Of a DNA stretch of 64,000 nucleotides, positions 20,180 to 30,760 are shown one piece after another. The stretch spans positions 1 through 64,000 of the forward strand of contig JAUJOV010000007.1 of assembly GCA_030447545.1 (NCBI GenBank), written 5' to 3'. Both the position numbers and the translations under genes were made by a program. How positions within the stretch are numbered: position 1 is the stretch's first letter; each line of letters begins with the position of its first letter. The DNA is from Sphingomicrobium sp. GTDB lineage: Bacteria > Pseudomonadota > Alphaproteobacteria > Sphingomonadales > Sphingomonadaceae. Below the pieces are notes generated by a model. The model was not told the origin of the DNA, did not search any database, and saw only the letters and a program-made list of their open reading frames with translations.

Positions 20180-20994
20180 CGAGCCGTGGTGTTTTTCCTG
20201 CCGGAACCAGGCCCCGCGCCAAGCGGTGCGAGCGGGTCGAGATTGGCCGTGCGCACCGGCTTTGTCACCGCCTTGGGCCCAGCTTGAGCCTTGTTATCCC
20301 CAGCTTTGTTTGCCGCCGCTGCAACCTTCGGCGGAGCCTTCTTCGAAGCTGCCGCAACCTTCGGCGGAGCCTTCTTGGAAGCCGCCGCAACCTTGCGCGG
20401 CGCGCTCTTCGAAGCTTGGCTCGCGCAGCGCTCTTCGAAGCCGTCGCAACCTTCGCGCCGCCGTCTTCGGCCGGTCACGGGCGGCCGCGGAGCCTGCGTC
20501 ACCTTCACCGCCGCCGGGACCGGCCTGCGCTCCGGCAGCTTCAAGCTCGCCTCGCGCATCAGCTGCGCGACGGGCGCGCCGCGCGGCGGGGTGGCGCCCG
20601 CGCCGTCATCCGGCCGCTCGCCCTCCACGAGCGGCACGGATTGGGGCGCGGCGCGGGCGCCGAGGCTAGCACCACCGGTGCATCCACATTGATCTGGGGC
20701 TCGGGCCGGCCGAGCCGCGCGAGCTGGAACCCGCCTTCGAGGAACTGGTCGGCCGAAGGCGCCGAAAGGCTGAGCACCCGGACGTTCCACCGCTCGAGCT
20801 GGGCAAGCCGGCCGCGAGTGCCGATCTCGGTCTGGAAGCAGGCGGATGTCGCGCTGGGCAAGCACGATTTTCGTCTCGACCTCCTCGAGCGCGGCGCGCT
20901 CCGACGCCACGTTGAGCGATACGAGATAGCAGCCGAGCGCCGCGCCGGCGCAGCTTGCCACCATGAACACCGAGCGGAAGCTTCGGGCGCTCAT
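20176..20994 (-). CDS. ftsL: FtsL-like division protein with long Lys/Ala/Pro tail
   Basis: Position between rsmH and ftsI and structure point to FtsL: a short cytoplasmic N-terminus, one membrane helix (VFMVASCAGAALGCYLVSLNVA), then a short coiled-coil stretch (ERAALEEVETKIVLAQRDIRLLQ). An indel near 20835 moves the next part (IGTRGRLAQLERWNVRVLSLS) to a second frame, and others restore it. Beyond residue about 100 the protein is low in complexity and ends in three 11-residue repeats (KKAPPKVAAAS type). At about 270 residues it is far longer than typical FtsL (90-120). The assignment rests on position and topology, because FtsL is poorly conserved. Confidence 0.65.
   Translation of the reverse strand: MSARSFRSVFMVASCAGAALGCYLVSLNVASERAALEEVETKIVLAQRDIRLLPDRDRHSRPACPARAVERPGAQPFGAFGRPVPRRRVPARAARPARAPDQCGCTGGASLGARAAPQSVPLVEGERPDDGAGATPPRGAPVAQLMREASLKLPERRPVPAAVKVTQAPRPPVTGRRRRREGCDGFEERCASQASKSAPRKVAAASKKAPPKVAAASKKAPPKVAAAANKAGDNKAQAGPKAVTKPVRTANLDPLAPLGAGPGSGRKNTTAR
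20315..20413. repeat. 33-bp tandem repeat (three units) in the ftsL 3' part
   Basis: Three head-to-tail copies of a 33-bp unit, the first two nearly identical and the third diverged. They encode 11-residue Lys/Ala/Pro units. Copy number of such units often varies by slippage. Confidence 0.85.
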
Positions 20995-21012
20995 TTCCTG
21001 TCTCCTGAAGTC

Positions 21013-21952
21013 TTATGCCAGGCCGGCGCGGACGTGCGCACGGCGCTTCTCAGCCGCGCCGAGCGCGAACAGGGGTTGCCGGCCAGCTCGCGCTCCGTCG
21101 GGAGAAACCGGCTTGGCGACATGTTCGAAGGTGGGCTCCTTCGGGTCGACAAGCTCGGGACGGTGGCGCGAGCTGGCCGGCCTGCTTCCGCTTCGTTCGC
21201 GGAAGAAGCGCTTCACGATCCGGTCCTCGAGGCTGTGAAAGGTGACGACCGCCAGCCGCCCGCCCGCCTTCAGCGAGCGCTCGGCCGCCTCGAGCCCCTG
21301 CTCGAGCTCCTCGAGCTCGGCGTTGAGATGGATCCGGATCGCCTGGAAGGTGCGGGTCGCCGGGTCGCTCTTCAGCCCCGGGTGATAGCCGGCCGCGCGG
21401 CGAACGATCGCGGCAAGCTTGGCCGTCCGCTCGATCGGCCGGTTGGCGACGATCGCGCGGGCAATCGCGCGCGCCCGCGGCTCCTCGCCATATTCGCGAA
21501 GCACGCGGGCGATCTCGCCTTCGTCGGCGCTGTTGAGGAAGTCGGCGGCCGTCGGCCCGACTTCTCCATGCATATCGAGCGGACCGTCGGCCGAGAAGGA
21601 AAAGCCGCGGTCCGCCCGATCCAGTTGCATCGAGGAGACGCCGATATCGAGCGTGATGGCATCAACCAGGCCGATGCCGCGCTCGGCAAGCACGCGGTCC
21701 ATCTGGCTGAAACTTCCTCGATGAGCTCCAGCCTGAGGTCCGGGACGAGGATCTTCCACCCTCGATCGCGTCGGGGTCACGATCGAACCCGATCACTCGT
21801 CCCGCCCCCACCTCGAGCAGGGCGCGTGAATAGCCCCCTGCTCCGAAAGTCCCGTCCACCGCCGTCTCGCCGGGCTGGATGGCGAGCGCGCGGATCACTT
21901 CTTCGAGCAGCACCGGCACGTGCGGCGCCTGGGAGGAAGCGCGGTCGGTCAT
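21013..21952 (-). CDS. rsmH: 16S rRNA m4C1402 methyltransferase RsmH, one frame break
   Basis: S-adenosylmethionine-dependent methyltransferase acting on N4 of C1402 in 16S rRNA. The N-terminal part ([13 protein letters not shown], then [15 protein letters not shown] and [11 protein letters not shown]) is in one frame. The rest ([51 protein letters not shown]) is in another, with an indel near 21740. Corrected length is about 312 residues. ATG 21952 overlaps the inferred mraZ stop (ATGA), and the stop lies 18 bp before ftsL. Confidence 0.9.
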
Positions 21953-22435
21953 GCCGACCGCCCCTTTCCTCGAGCCGGAAGCGCGCAATGTCCTTCAGGT
22001 CCTCGGGCACGCGCGGTCGTCGAGGAACAGCCGCGGGTTCCAGATCTGGAACGTCTCGCCCGCGCCAAGGAACAGCGCCAGGTCCTCGATTCGGCCCTTG
22101 CGGCGCATCATCGGCGGAAGGACGACACGCCCCGAAGGGTCGTACGGCACTTCCTCCGAAGCGCCGAACGCCATCAGATTGCGCTGCTGATACTCAAGCT
22201 CGGCGTCGGGGCCGGTCTCTTCCTTCGAGCAGCCGCTCGAGCTTGGAATGCTTGAGCGCGGCATAGCCGGGGTCGTAGGCGCTCAGCGCGGGAAGGTCTC
22301 GTGCTTGGCAAGGACGATGGTGCGCGCTTCGCCGCGCCGCTCGATCACCGAACGAAGGAATGCGGGCACGGACAGGCGGCCCTTCGCGTCCACCGCGTTC
22401 AGCGCACTGCCCTGGAACAGATGCTCAAGCGCCAC
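21949..22435 (-). CDS. mraZ: Transcriptional regulator MraZ, frame broken
   Basis: First gene of the dcw cluster; AbrB-like DNA-binding protein known to repress its own operon. N-terminal segment [30 protein letters not shown] is in one frame, and the second half ([40 protein letters not shown]) is in another. Indels fall near 22280, 22220 and 22005. The start is GTG 22435 with GGGGAG 5 bases upstream. The corrected C-terminus ends in an ATGA overlap with rsmH. The two MraZ signature repeats (DAKGR and DPSGR) are both visible. Confidence 0.85.
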
Positions 22436-22729
22436 GACCACTCCCCGTTCGCAGCGCAAAGCTTCCCGTTCGCGGAAACGCGGCACCAGCCGCGGTACCC
22501 GCCCCTTCGTCAGGCAATGGGTCCCCGCACTACAGAGAGTGTTGGTAACTCAAGCGCGGTGGGGAGACAATGGATTTCGATGCCATTTTACGGGATTTAG
22601 TGCCGGCGCGCGGAAATCCGCGGCTTTTTGCCTCACATCACGGACGCTGTTCTACGCTTGTTCTCCATGGTCCCCGCTGTGGATAAGTCTGTGCATCACG
22701 CGACTCGCCGAATCAACGGTCCGCCCTCC
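22436..22729. promoter_or_regulatory. Upstream region of the dcw cluster
   Basis: About 290 bp without a gene, between the DUF4350-like gene and mraZ, both on the minus strand. It must carry the dcw promoter unless transcription reads through from upstream. A consensus DnaA box lies at 22679-22687. The spaced TGGG repeats typical of MraZ operators were looked for and not convincingly found. No sigma-70-like promoter could be chosen with confidence in this GC-rich sequence. Confidence 0.4.
22679..22687 (-). promoter_or_regulatory. Consensus DnaA box upstream of mraZ
   Basis: TTATCCACA on the minus strand, an exact match to the strict DnaA-box consensus. It lies about 245 bp upstream of the mraZ start. 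A 9-bp perfect match may be chance, but the placement before the division cluster is suggestive. Confidence 0.4.
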
Positions 22730-23471
22730 TCAGCGGCTCTCGAGCGCCGCGAGCTCGGCCAGCAACGCGTCGAGGTTCTGCTCCCCGGCCCCGCCGAGCT
22801 GCGCCACGTTGAGGAGTCGGCGTCGGCGATGATCGTCGCACGGCCCGCGCCGATCCGGCAGCGCGCGACGAAGCCGTCCCCTCTGACCTCGCAGCGCCCG
22901 CTAAGATGCCCCGGCGAGGAGGCGAGCACCTTGCGCGCGCCGAGCTCGCGCTCCACCGGCCCCGCCTTGTCCGGCGCGTCGAGCCTCAGCCCCCAGCGAG
23001 CGAGCAGCCCGGTGTCGGCAAAGGCCGGCGGGGGCGCAGATTGTCGCCCATCGCCCGCTCGCTCGGCCAGTCGAGTCGAGGGTCGGCGAGCAGCAGCACC
23101 TTCCACCGGCGCGAACCCAGGCGTCGAGATCGACCAGCGCCTCGGCCGGCTGCGCCAGCGGATGCGCCATCAGCAGCAGCCGCGCCTTGGCAAGCGCCTG
23201 TGCGTCGGTGGTTCCGATCGGCGCCACCGAGTAGCGGGTCTCGAGCGCCTCGAGCGCCTTCGACCCCCGCCTTCGAGGCCGAAGCTCTCCGCGAAGATCA
23301 GCGGCAGCGATGTCACCAGCATCAGCGCCGGCCGCTTCGACGGCGCGCGCGCGGGCAGCGGCGACGCGCGGTCCTGCCCGACCAGCGCAAGCGCGCCCGC
23401 GCCCACCAGCAGTGCCGCAGCAACAGCAATCGCCACGCGCGCGCCGAGCGGCGGCGAAGCGCGCCGGTCAC
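22730..23471 (-). CDS. DUF4350-like membrane-anchored protein, frame broken
   Basis: A predicted membrane-anchored protein: a helix near the N-terminus (VAIAVAAALLVGAGALALVG) followed by a soluble domain with MLVTSLPLIFAES, LAKARLLLMAHPLAQPAEAL, DTGLLARWGLRLD and a C-terminal ADADFLNVAQ-like segment. The arrangement (anchor, then a domain reminiscent of GldG/DUF4350 proteins encoded beside MoxR-type AAA genes) suggests DUF4350, but the partner genes are not in this window. Four or more indels break the frame. The start is taken as GTG 23471, which overlaps the stop of the preceding small gene (GTGA). It ends about 295 bp before mraZ. Function unknown. Confidence 0.55.
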
Positions 23472-23707
23472 TGGCCGTTGCTGCTGGACGCGTTGGCCGC
23501 GTCCTCGGCTCCGCCGGGCGCCACTCCAAGCTCGGCGAGCGGCTCGTTGGGCTGCGCGTCATTGGCCTCGGCGGCGGTTGCGCCCCCCGGGGCCTCTCGT
23601 CGCGAGCGGCTGATGACCGAGCCCAGGAGCACGAGCAGGAAGGCGAAGGCGAGGCCGGTCAGCCCGATCCGGATGCGCTGGGCAGTAATGCCGCCGTCGT
23701 CAGCCAT
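23468..23707 (-). CDS. Small membrane protein upstream of the DUF4350-like gene
   Basis: 79 residues: a polar N-terminus (MADDGGITAQRIRIG), one hydrophobic helix (LTGLAFAFLLVLLGSVI), and an acidic, alanine/asparagine-rich tail. ATG 23707 is the natural start; the frame is also open into a tandem repeat upstream (PSLPSLPNLP), which is unlikely to be coding. Its stop overlaps the next start as GTGA, so the two genes are translated together. No family was recognised. It may be a subunit or partner of the downstream membrane-anchored protein. Confidence 0.6.
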   Translation of the reverse strand: MADDGGITAQRIRIGLTGLAFAFLLVLLGSVISRSRREAPGGATAAEANDAQPNEPLAELGVAPGGAEDAANASSSNGQ

Positions 23708-23741
23708 CGGGCGCAAGCTATGGCCCGCGCAAATACAATGC

Positions 23742-23786
23742 AAGCTGGGCAGGTTGGGCAAGCTGGGCAAGCTGGGCAAGCTGGCG
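23742..23786. repeat. 9-bp tandem repeat between two divergent genes
   Basis: Five head-to-tail copies of AAGCTGGGC (second and last imperfect) in the 117-bp gap between the small membrane protein gene (minus) and the lipoprotein gene (plus). They fall where the promoters of both should be. Confidence 0.85.
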
Positions 23787-23824
23787 GCTTGACGTCAGGT
23801 CCGCGGCCCGTGAAAGGCCCACTC

Positions 23825-24153
23825 ATGACTCGCACCCTCCCCCTCATCGCCCTCGCCGCTGCAGCCGCCCTCGCCGGCTGCGAGCCCGAAACCGTCATCC
23901 AGCAACCCGGCGGCCTGACCCGCAGGCCGACGCCGTCGCCAATGTCGGCAACGTCGCCTCCCCCGTCGATCGCGGCGAGCAAGGCCTATCGCTGCAAGGA
24001 CAATACGCTCGTCTACGTCGACTGGCTGACCGACGGCAGCGCCCGCGTGAAGAAGACCCGCAACGAGGTCGGAACGGCCGTCCCCGCCGGCGACACCTCG
24101 CTCCAGGGCGACGCCCAGGCCGCGACGATCACCTACAGCGGCCAGTCGTGTGA
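23825..24153 (+). CDS. Small lipoprotein, possibly MliC-like (lysozyme inhibitor fold)
   Basis: Starts MTRTLPLIALAAAAALAGCE, a clear lipoprotein signal with lipobox LAGC, so an outer- or inner-membrane lipoprotein. The mature part has AYRCKDNTLVYVDWLTDGSA and ends near YSGQSC. Two cysteines framing a small beta-rich domain are reminiscent of MliC-type inhibitors of C-type lysozyme, but this is a weak resemblance. The reading frame has no stop here and continues through a palindromic repeat to 24316, into purL. The likeliest explanation is one missing base before TGA 24151-24153, giving a protein ending in SC. Length would be about 109 residues. Confidence 0.55.
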
Positions 24154-24156
24154 AAG

Positions 24157-24235
24157 TTCCTCCCCGGCAGTGCCGGGGAGGGGAACCGTAGCTGGTGGAG
24201 GGGTAACTGGCGCTACGTCAGCACCCTCCACCATC
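24157..24235. repeat. Paired palindromic repeat element before purL
   Basis: Two nested dyads. CCTCCCCGGCA/TGCCGGGGAGG (24159-24181) is a perfect 11-bp stem with a one-base loop. GGTGGAGGGGT (24194-24204) pairs with ACCCTCCACC (24223-24232). This is the form of the dispersed REP-like elements seen between genes in sphingomonads. It begins at the lipoprotein stop and ends about 45 bp before purL. Confidence 0.7.
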
Positions 24236-24281
24236 CTCGCGCGCCCGCTAGCCGTCGCCGCCGCCCCGCTAATGCCCGCCC

Positions 24282-27070
<2,789 letters not shown>

Positions 27071-27082
27071 GCGCCTGAACTG

Positions 27083-27099
27083 TTGCGAACGCGTCGCAA
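27083..27099. promoter_or_regulatory. Inverted repeat upstream of bfd, possible iron-responsive operator
   Basis: TTGCGA-N5-TCGCAA, a perfect 6-bp inverted repeat 19 bp before the bfd start. Size and placement fit a dimeric regulator such as Fur or another iron or Fe-S sensor, and the gene is one normally induced by iron limitation. The regulator is inferred, not shown. Confidence 0.45.
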
Positions 27100-27118
27100 T
27101 AGCGCTATAAGCCAGCAC

Positions 27119-27316
27119 ATGATCGCCTGCGTCTGCAATGCAATCACCGAAGACGAGGTCCGCGCCGTCGCTCAAAAGGGCGCGCGCACGACCGAGCAGG
27201 CCTATGCCGCGCTCGGCTGCGAGCCGCAGTGCGGAAGCTGCCTGTGCTATACTCAGGAGCTGATCGACGAGGAACTGAAGGCGCGTCCGCGGCCCAACCT
27301 CCGCGCCGTCGCCTGA
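27119..27316 (+). CDS. bfd: Bacterioferritin-associated ferredoxin
   Basis: Small [2Fe-2S] protein of 65 residues that reduces the bacterioferritin core so that iron can be released. Cysteines at 4, 6, 38 and 41 (CVC ... CGSC) fit the cluster-binding pattern of Bfd; there are extra cysteines at 34 and 43. ATG 27119 is chosen because the family begins MIACVC; the open frame upstream contains the putative operator. It is followed by a strong terminator, then by bfr, so the two genes are neighbours but probably separate transcripts. Confidence 0.9.
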   Translation: MIACVCNAITEDEVRAVAQKGARTTEQAYAALGCEPQCGSCLCYTQELIDEELKARPRPNLRAVA

Positions 27317-27348
27317 CGCCCTAGCTGCAACTGACTATCAAGTGCAGG

Positions 27349-27373
27349 AAATGGCGGTTTTCCGCCATTTTTT
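27349..27373 (+). terminator. Rho-independent terminator after bfd
   Basis: AATGGCGG-TTTT-CCGCCATT hairpin followed directly by a run of T. It lies 33 bp after the bfd stop and 58 bp before bfr, so it probably separates the two transcription units. Confidence 0.85.
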
Positions 27374-27430
27374 CGCTTCCTCACGGGCCCGCAATCGGCT
27401 AGTGCGCGTTGCAGGGTCAGGAGGCTGCGA

Positions 27431-27910
27431 ATGAAGGGCGACACACGGGTCATCGAGCTGCTCAACGAAGCGCTCAAGAACGAGCTGACGGCGATCAACC
27501 AATACTGGCTGCACTACCGGCTGCTCGACAGCTGGGGGATCAGCAAGCTCGCCCAGTACGAGCGCGAAGAATCGATCGACGAGATGAAGCACGCCGACCG
27601 GATCGCCGAGCGCGTGCTGTTCCTCGACGGCCTGCCCAACTTCCAGGCGCTCGGCCGGCTGCGAATCGGCCAGACGGTCGAGGAAGTGCTCCGCTCCGAC
27701 CTCGAAGCCGAGCTCGAGGGCGCCAAGCTCTACCGCGAGCTCATCGCCCATGCCGAGAGCGTGCGCGACTATGTGACCCGCGACCTCGCCCGCGAAGTGC
27801 TGGCCGACGAGGAACGCCATATCGACTTCCTCGAGGTACAGTTCGGCCTGATCACCTCGATGGGCCTGGCCAACTACATCCAGCTTCAATCCGGGCCCGC
27901 CAAAGAGTAA
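27431..27910 (+). CDS. bfr: Bacterioferritin
   Basis: Haem-containing ferritin of 159 residues that stores iron in a 24-subunit shell. The di-iron ferroxidase ligands are all present: Glu18, Glu51, His54, Glu94, Glu127 and His130. Met52, the haem axial ligand, is present in [15 protein letters not shown] sits 7 bases before ATG 27431. The frame is intact. With bfd upstream this is a complete storage and release pair. Confidence 0.95.
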   Translation: MKGDTRVIELLNEALKNELTAINQYWLHYRLLDSWGISKLAQYEREESIDEMKHADRIAERVLFLDGLPNFQALGRLRIGQTVEEVLRSDLEAELEGAKLYRELIAHAESVRDYVTRDLAREVLADEERHIDFLEVQFGLITSMGLANYIQLQSGPAKE

Positions 27911-27932
27911 GCCCCGCCGCAAGGGGGCCTAC

Positions 27933-29213
27933 ATGGCGACACTTCCATCGACCGAGGCGTCGCGGCGCATCGTCACGCTCGACATCCTTCGCGGAGTCGC
28001 GGTGATGGGCATCCTGGCGATGAACATCGTCGCCTTCGCAATGCCGTTCCAGGCCTATGCCAACCCGCTCGCCTACGGCGCGGACGAGGCGATCGACTTT
28101 GGCGTGTTCGTGTTCAACTTCGTGGCCGTCGAAGGGAAGATGCGCGGGCTCTTCTCCGTCCTGTTCGGCGCCTCCATGCTGCTCGTCGCCCTGCGCGCCG
28201 AAGCCGCCGGCGGCTCGCCGAGCTCGGTCACCTACCGCCGCCTCGCCTGGCTGCTGGTCTTCGGCATGGCCCATTATTACCTGATCTGGTTCGGCGACAT
28301 TTTGATCGGCTACGCGCTGGTCGGCATGGTCGCGTGGGGCTTCCGGCGGATGGCGCCGCGCGCGCTGATCGGCTGGGCGGTCGCGCTGGTCGCGGTCCAG
28401 CTCGCCGTCTCCGGCGCCCTCGCCTCCTACGCCCACTCGCTCGCCGCCGCAGTCGCGGGCGCGAGCCCGAGCGCTGCCGATGTCCAGGCGTGGAAGGGCC
28501 TTTCGAACGAGGTCGGAGTGCCCGGCGCCGCCGCGCTGCGCGAGGACATGGCGCTCCATCTCGGGCCCTGGACCGGCATCGTCGAGAAACAGATGACCGA
28601 TAAGGCGCTGCTGCCCCTGTTCTTCACCTTCATGTTCGGCTGGGAGACGCTCGCCTATATGCTGCTCGGAATGGCCGGGCTGAAGAGCGGCTTCCTCACC
28701 GGCGGGTGGGGCGAGCCGCGCTACCGCAAGCTCGCGCTCGTCTGCCTCGCGATCACTGTCCCCGCATATCTCGTGCTCGCCGCGCTCCTGTTCAGCGACG
28801 GCTTCACCGTGCCCGGCATCTTCACTTACTCGTTCGCGGCGAGCGTGCCGTTCCGGCCGGTGATGGTCCTCGCCTACGCCGCGCTGATCATCCTCGCCAC
28901 CCGGCACGGCGGCTGGCTCACCGGGCGAATCGCCGCCGCGGGGCGGGCGGCCTTCACCAATTATCTCGGCACCAGCATCGTCATGACCTTCGTCTTCTAC
29001 GGCTGGGGCCTACGCCTCTACGGCTCGCTCGGCCGCGCCGAGCTGTGGCTGGTGGTCCTCGCGATGTGGGCGGTGATGCTCGCCTGGTCGAAGCCCTGGC
29101 TCGACCGCTTCGCCTACGGCCCGATCGAATGGCTGTGGCGAAGCCTTGCGCGGTGGAAGCTGCAGCCGATGCGAAAGCCGCTCCGCGCGGGAGCAAAGGC
29201 GCTCGAAGCCTAG
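27933..29213 (+). CDS. DUF418 (YeiB-type) polytopic membrane protein
   Basis: 426 residues with about ten hydrophobic helices. The N-terminal LDILRGVAVMGILAMNI and the C-terminal block GRAAFTNYLGTSIV are hallmarks of DUF418 proteins, which resemble acyltransferase-3 membrane domains. Function is unknown, although transport or membrane acylation has been suggested for the family. It starts 22 bp after bfr, so it may be co-transcribed with it. The last 4 bp overlap the convergent Hpt gene. The frame is intact. Confidence 0.85.
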   Translation: MATLPSTEASRRIVTLDILRGVAVMGILAMNIVAFAMPFQAYANPLAYGADEAIDFGVFVFNFVAVEGKMRGLFSVLFGASMLLVALRAEAAGGSPSSVTYRRLAWLLVFGMAHYYLIWFGDILIGYALVGMVAWGFRRMAPRALIGWAVALVAVQLAVSGALASYAHSLAAAVAGASPSAADVQAWKGLSNEVGVPGAAALREDMALHLGPWTGIVEKQMTDKALLPLFFTFMFGWETLAYMLLGMAGLKSGFLTGGWGEPRYRKLALVCLAITVPAYLVLAALLFSDGFTVPGIFTYSFAASVPFRPVMVLAYAALIILATRHGGWLTGRIAAAGRAAFTNYLGTSIVMTFVFYGWGLRLYGSLGRAELWLVVLAMWAVMLAWSKPWLDRFAYGPIEWLWRSLARWKLQPMRKPLRAGAKALEA

Positions 29214-29647
29214 ATCCGCCCGAAGTCCTGGTTGGTGACCTTGCGGCCGAAAGCGCCCTGCCGGCCCGGACGGGTCAGCAGCGGGTTGGTCGCCTTGTCG
29301 AACAGCTCGACGGTGCGGTTGAACAGCCCCCTCATCTCCACAACCTGCGGCACGAGCTCGTCCGGAAAGCGCCGGGTCTCGATGCACAGGCGCGCAGTGC
29401 TTTCGACCAGCTCGGCGACCTGGGCAAGCGGCTCGGCGCCGAACTGCCGCGCCTCGCCCTTGATGGTGTGCGCCGGGCGCACCAGCGCGACCGTATCCTG
29501 CTCGCGCATCGCCTGCTCGAGCTCGCCGATCGACCTTGCGCCATCTTCGCGAAAATAGCTCAGAATGCGAATGAAGCCGGCGCCAAGCTCGGCGCGGCTT
29601 TTCTCGAAATGCACCCAGTCGACGATTTCAAGCTCGTCGTCGCTCAT
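29210..29647 (-). CDS. Histidine phosphotransfer (Hpt) domain protein
   Basis: Stand-alone Hpt protein of 145 residues, a relay between a hybrid kinase and a response regulator. The phosphoacceptor is His60 in RPAHTIKGEARQFGA, with the usual Lys-Gly at +3 and +4. The helical pattern before and after it fits a four-helix bundle. ATG 29647 (MSDDELEIVDW) is chosen because residues encoded further upstream look non-coding. No kinase gene adjoins it; a hybrid histidine kinase with its own receiver is encoded about 20 kb away (49560-51818). Whether they interact is unknown. Confidence 0.8.
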   Translation of the reverse strand: MSDDELEIVDWVHFEKSRAELGAGFIRILSYFREDGARSIGELEQAMREQDTVALVRPAHTIKGEARQFGAEPLAQVAELVESTARLCIETRRFPDELVPQVVEMRGLFNRTVELFDKATNPLLTRPGRQGAFGRKVTNQDFGRI

Positions 29648-29876
29648 CCGCCATCCTTCGAAGCACCGACGTGCATCGGTCACGTTCCCGCTTCCACTTA
29701 GCGGCACAAGGGTAAAATTAGCCTTAGCGGCCGCGGCAAGCGGACGGATACGCAAGCGACAACCGCGGCGTCCCCGGAGGAACGGCCGACGTACAGGTGC
29801 GGCGCCGTCTCCTGATGGTCTCGCCCTCGGGTAGATTCTTCAATTCGGCAGCTTTGACTGCTAGGCGTAAAACACC

Positions 29877-29960
29877 ATGCGCATTGCGATGTATGTCATG
29901 CTCGCCGCGGCGGTCCTGGTCTTCGCCTATTCGGCGTGGCGCTTCAGGCGCCAGGGCTGA
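29877..29960 (+). CDS. 27-residue membrane microprotein (possible)
   Basis: Open frame of 27 residues: short start MRIAMYV, a hydrophobic helix (MLAAAVLVFAYSAW), then the basic end RFRRQG. This is a credible single-pass membrane peptide obeying the positive-inside rule. It fills the gap between the Hpt gene and the convergent der, whose stop is 2 bp beyond. There is no clear Shine-Dalgarno sequence before the ATG. It is too short for statistical support from one genome. Confidence 0.4.
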   Translation: MRIAMYVMLAAAVLVFAYSAWRFRRQG

Positions 29961-29962
29961 CC

Positions 29963-30760
29963 TTAGCCTGCGTCGAACGGGTTCCTGGGTGATCGCAGCG
30001 ACAGGCGCAGTGGCACCGGCCCAAGCTTGAGGTCGCGGCGCATCGCATTGAGCAGGTAGCGCCGATAGCTTTCGGGCAACTGGTCGACCCGCGTTCCGAA
30101 AACGACGAAGCTCGGCGGGCGCGTCTTCACCTGCGTGATGTAGCGAAGCTTGATCCGCTTGCCGCTCGGCGCGGGCGGGGGGTTCGCCTCGACCGCCGCT
30201 TCGAACCAGCGGTTGAGCTCGCCCGTCGACACCCGCCGCGACCACGAGTCCCGCAGGTCGAACGCGACCTCTAGCAGCGTGTCGACCCCCTTGCCCGTCT
30301 TCGCCGAGACGGTGAGCACCGGCACGCCGCGCAACTGCGCAAGCCCCTCGTCGAGCGCCGCCTTCACCCCGTTGAACAGGCTCGAAGCGTTTTCCGCCAC
30401 GTCCCATTTGTTGATCGCGATGATCAGCGCCCTGCCTTCCTCGACCACCTGGTCGGCGATGCGCAGGTCCTGCGCTTCGAGCCCGCGCGTCGCATCGAGC
30501 AGCAGGACAACCACTTCGGCATGCTCCATCGACCGGCGCGCGTCCATCGCCGAAAGCCGCTCGAGCTTGTCGTCGACCTTCGCGCGCTTCCTCAGGCCCG
30601 CAGTATCGACCAGGCGCACCGATCGCAGCTCGCCTGAAGGACTTGGCCACTGCCAGTCGAGCGTGATCGAATCGCGCGTGATCCCGGCTTCGGGCCCGGT
30701 GATCATCCGATTTGCGAACGTTCGGGCGGCCGACGATTGCAACGGTTGAAGGTAGGGCAT
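29963..30760 (-). CDS. der: GTPase Der (EngA), first G domain missing
   Basis: Ribosome-assembly GTPase that normally has two G domains and a KH-like domain (450-490 residues). Here the second G domain (RMITGPEAGITRDS, LVDTAGLRKRAKV, IAINKWDVAEN, LTVSAKTGKGVD) and the KH-like domain (IKLRYITQVKTRPPSFVVFG) are intact in one frame. The stretch just after ATG 30760 reads, in a shifted frame, VAIVGRPNV, the start of the first G domain, and then jumps straight to NRMITGPEAG of the second. The whole first domain and the second P-loop are therefore absent. The protein would be about 265 residues and could not bind GTP. An assembly collapse between the two similar P-loop regions is likely. Confidence 0.85.
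   Translation of the reverse strand: MPYLQPLQSSAARTFANRMITGPEAGITRDSITLDWQWPSPSGELRSVRLVDTAGLRKRAKVDDKLERLSAMDARRSMEHAEVVVLLLDATRGLEAQDLRIADQVVEEGRALIIAINKWDVAENASSLFNGVKAALDEGLAQLRGVPVLTVSAKTGKGVDTLLEVAFDLRDSWSRRVSTGELNRWFEAAVEANPPPAPSGKRIKLRYITQVKTRPPSFVVFGTRVDQLPESYRRYLLNAMRRDLKLGPVPLRLSLRSPRNPFDAG

Noticed and set aside
20315-20413. Repeats in ftsL, degP (48190-48255) and at 23742 as a possible CRISPR array
   Set aside because: They are direct tandem repeats without spacers, in coding or promoter sequence, and no cas genes are near.
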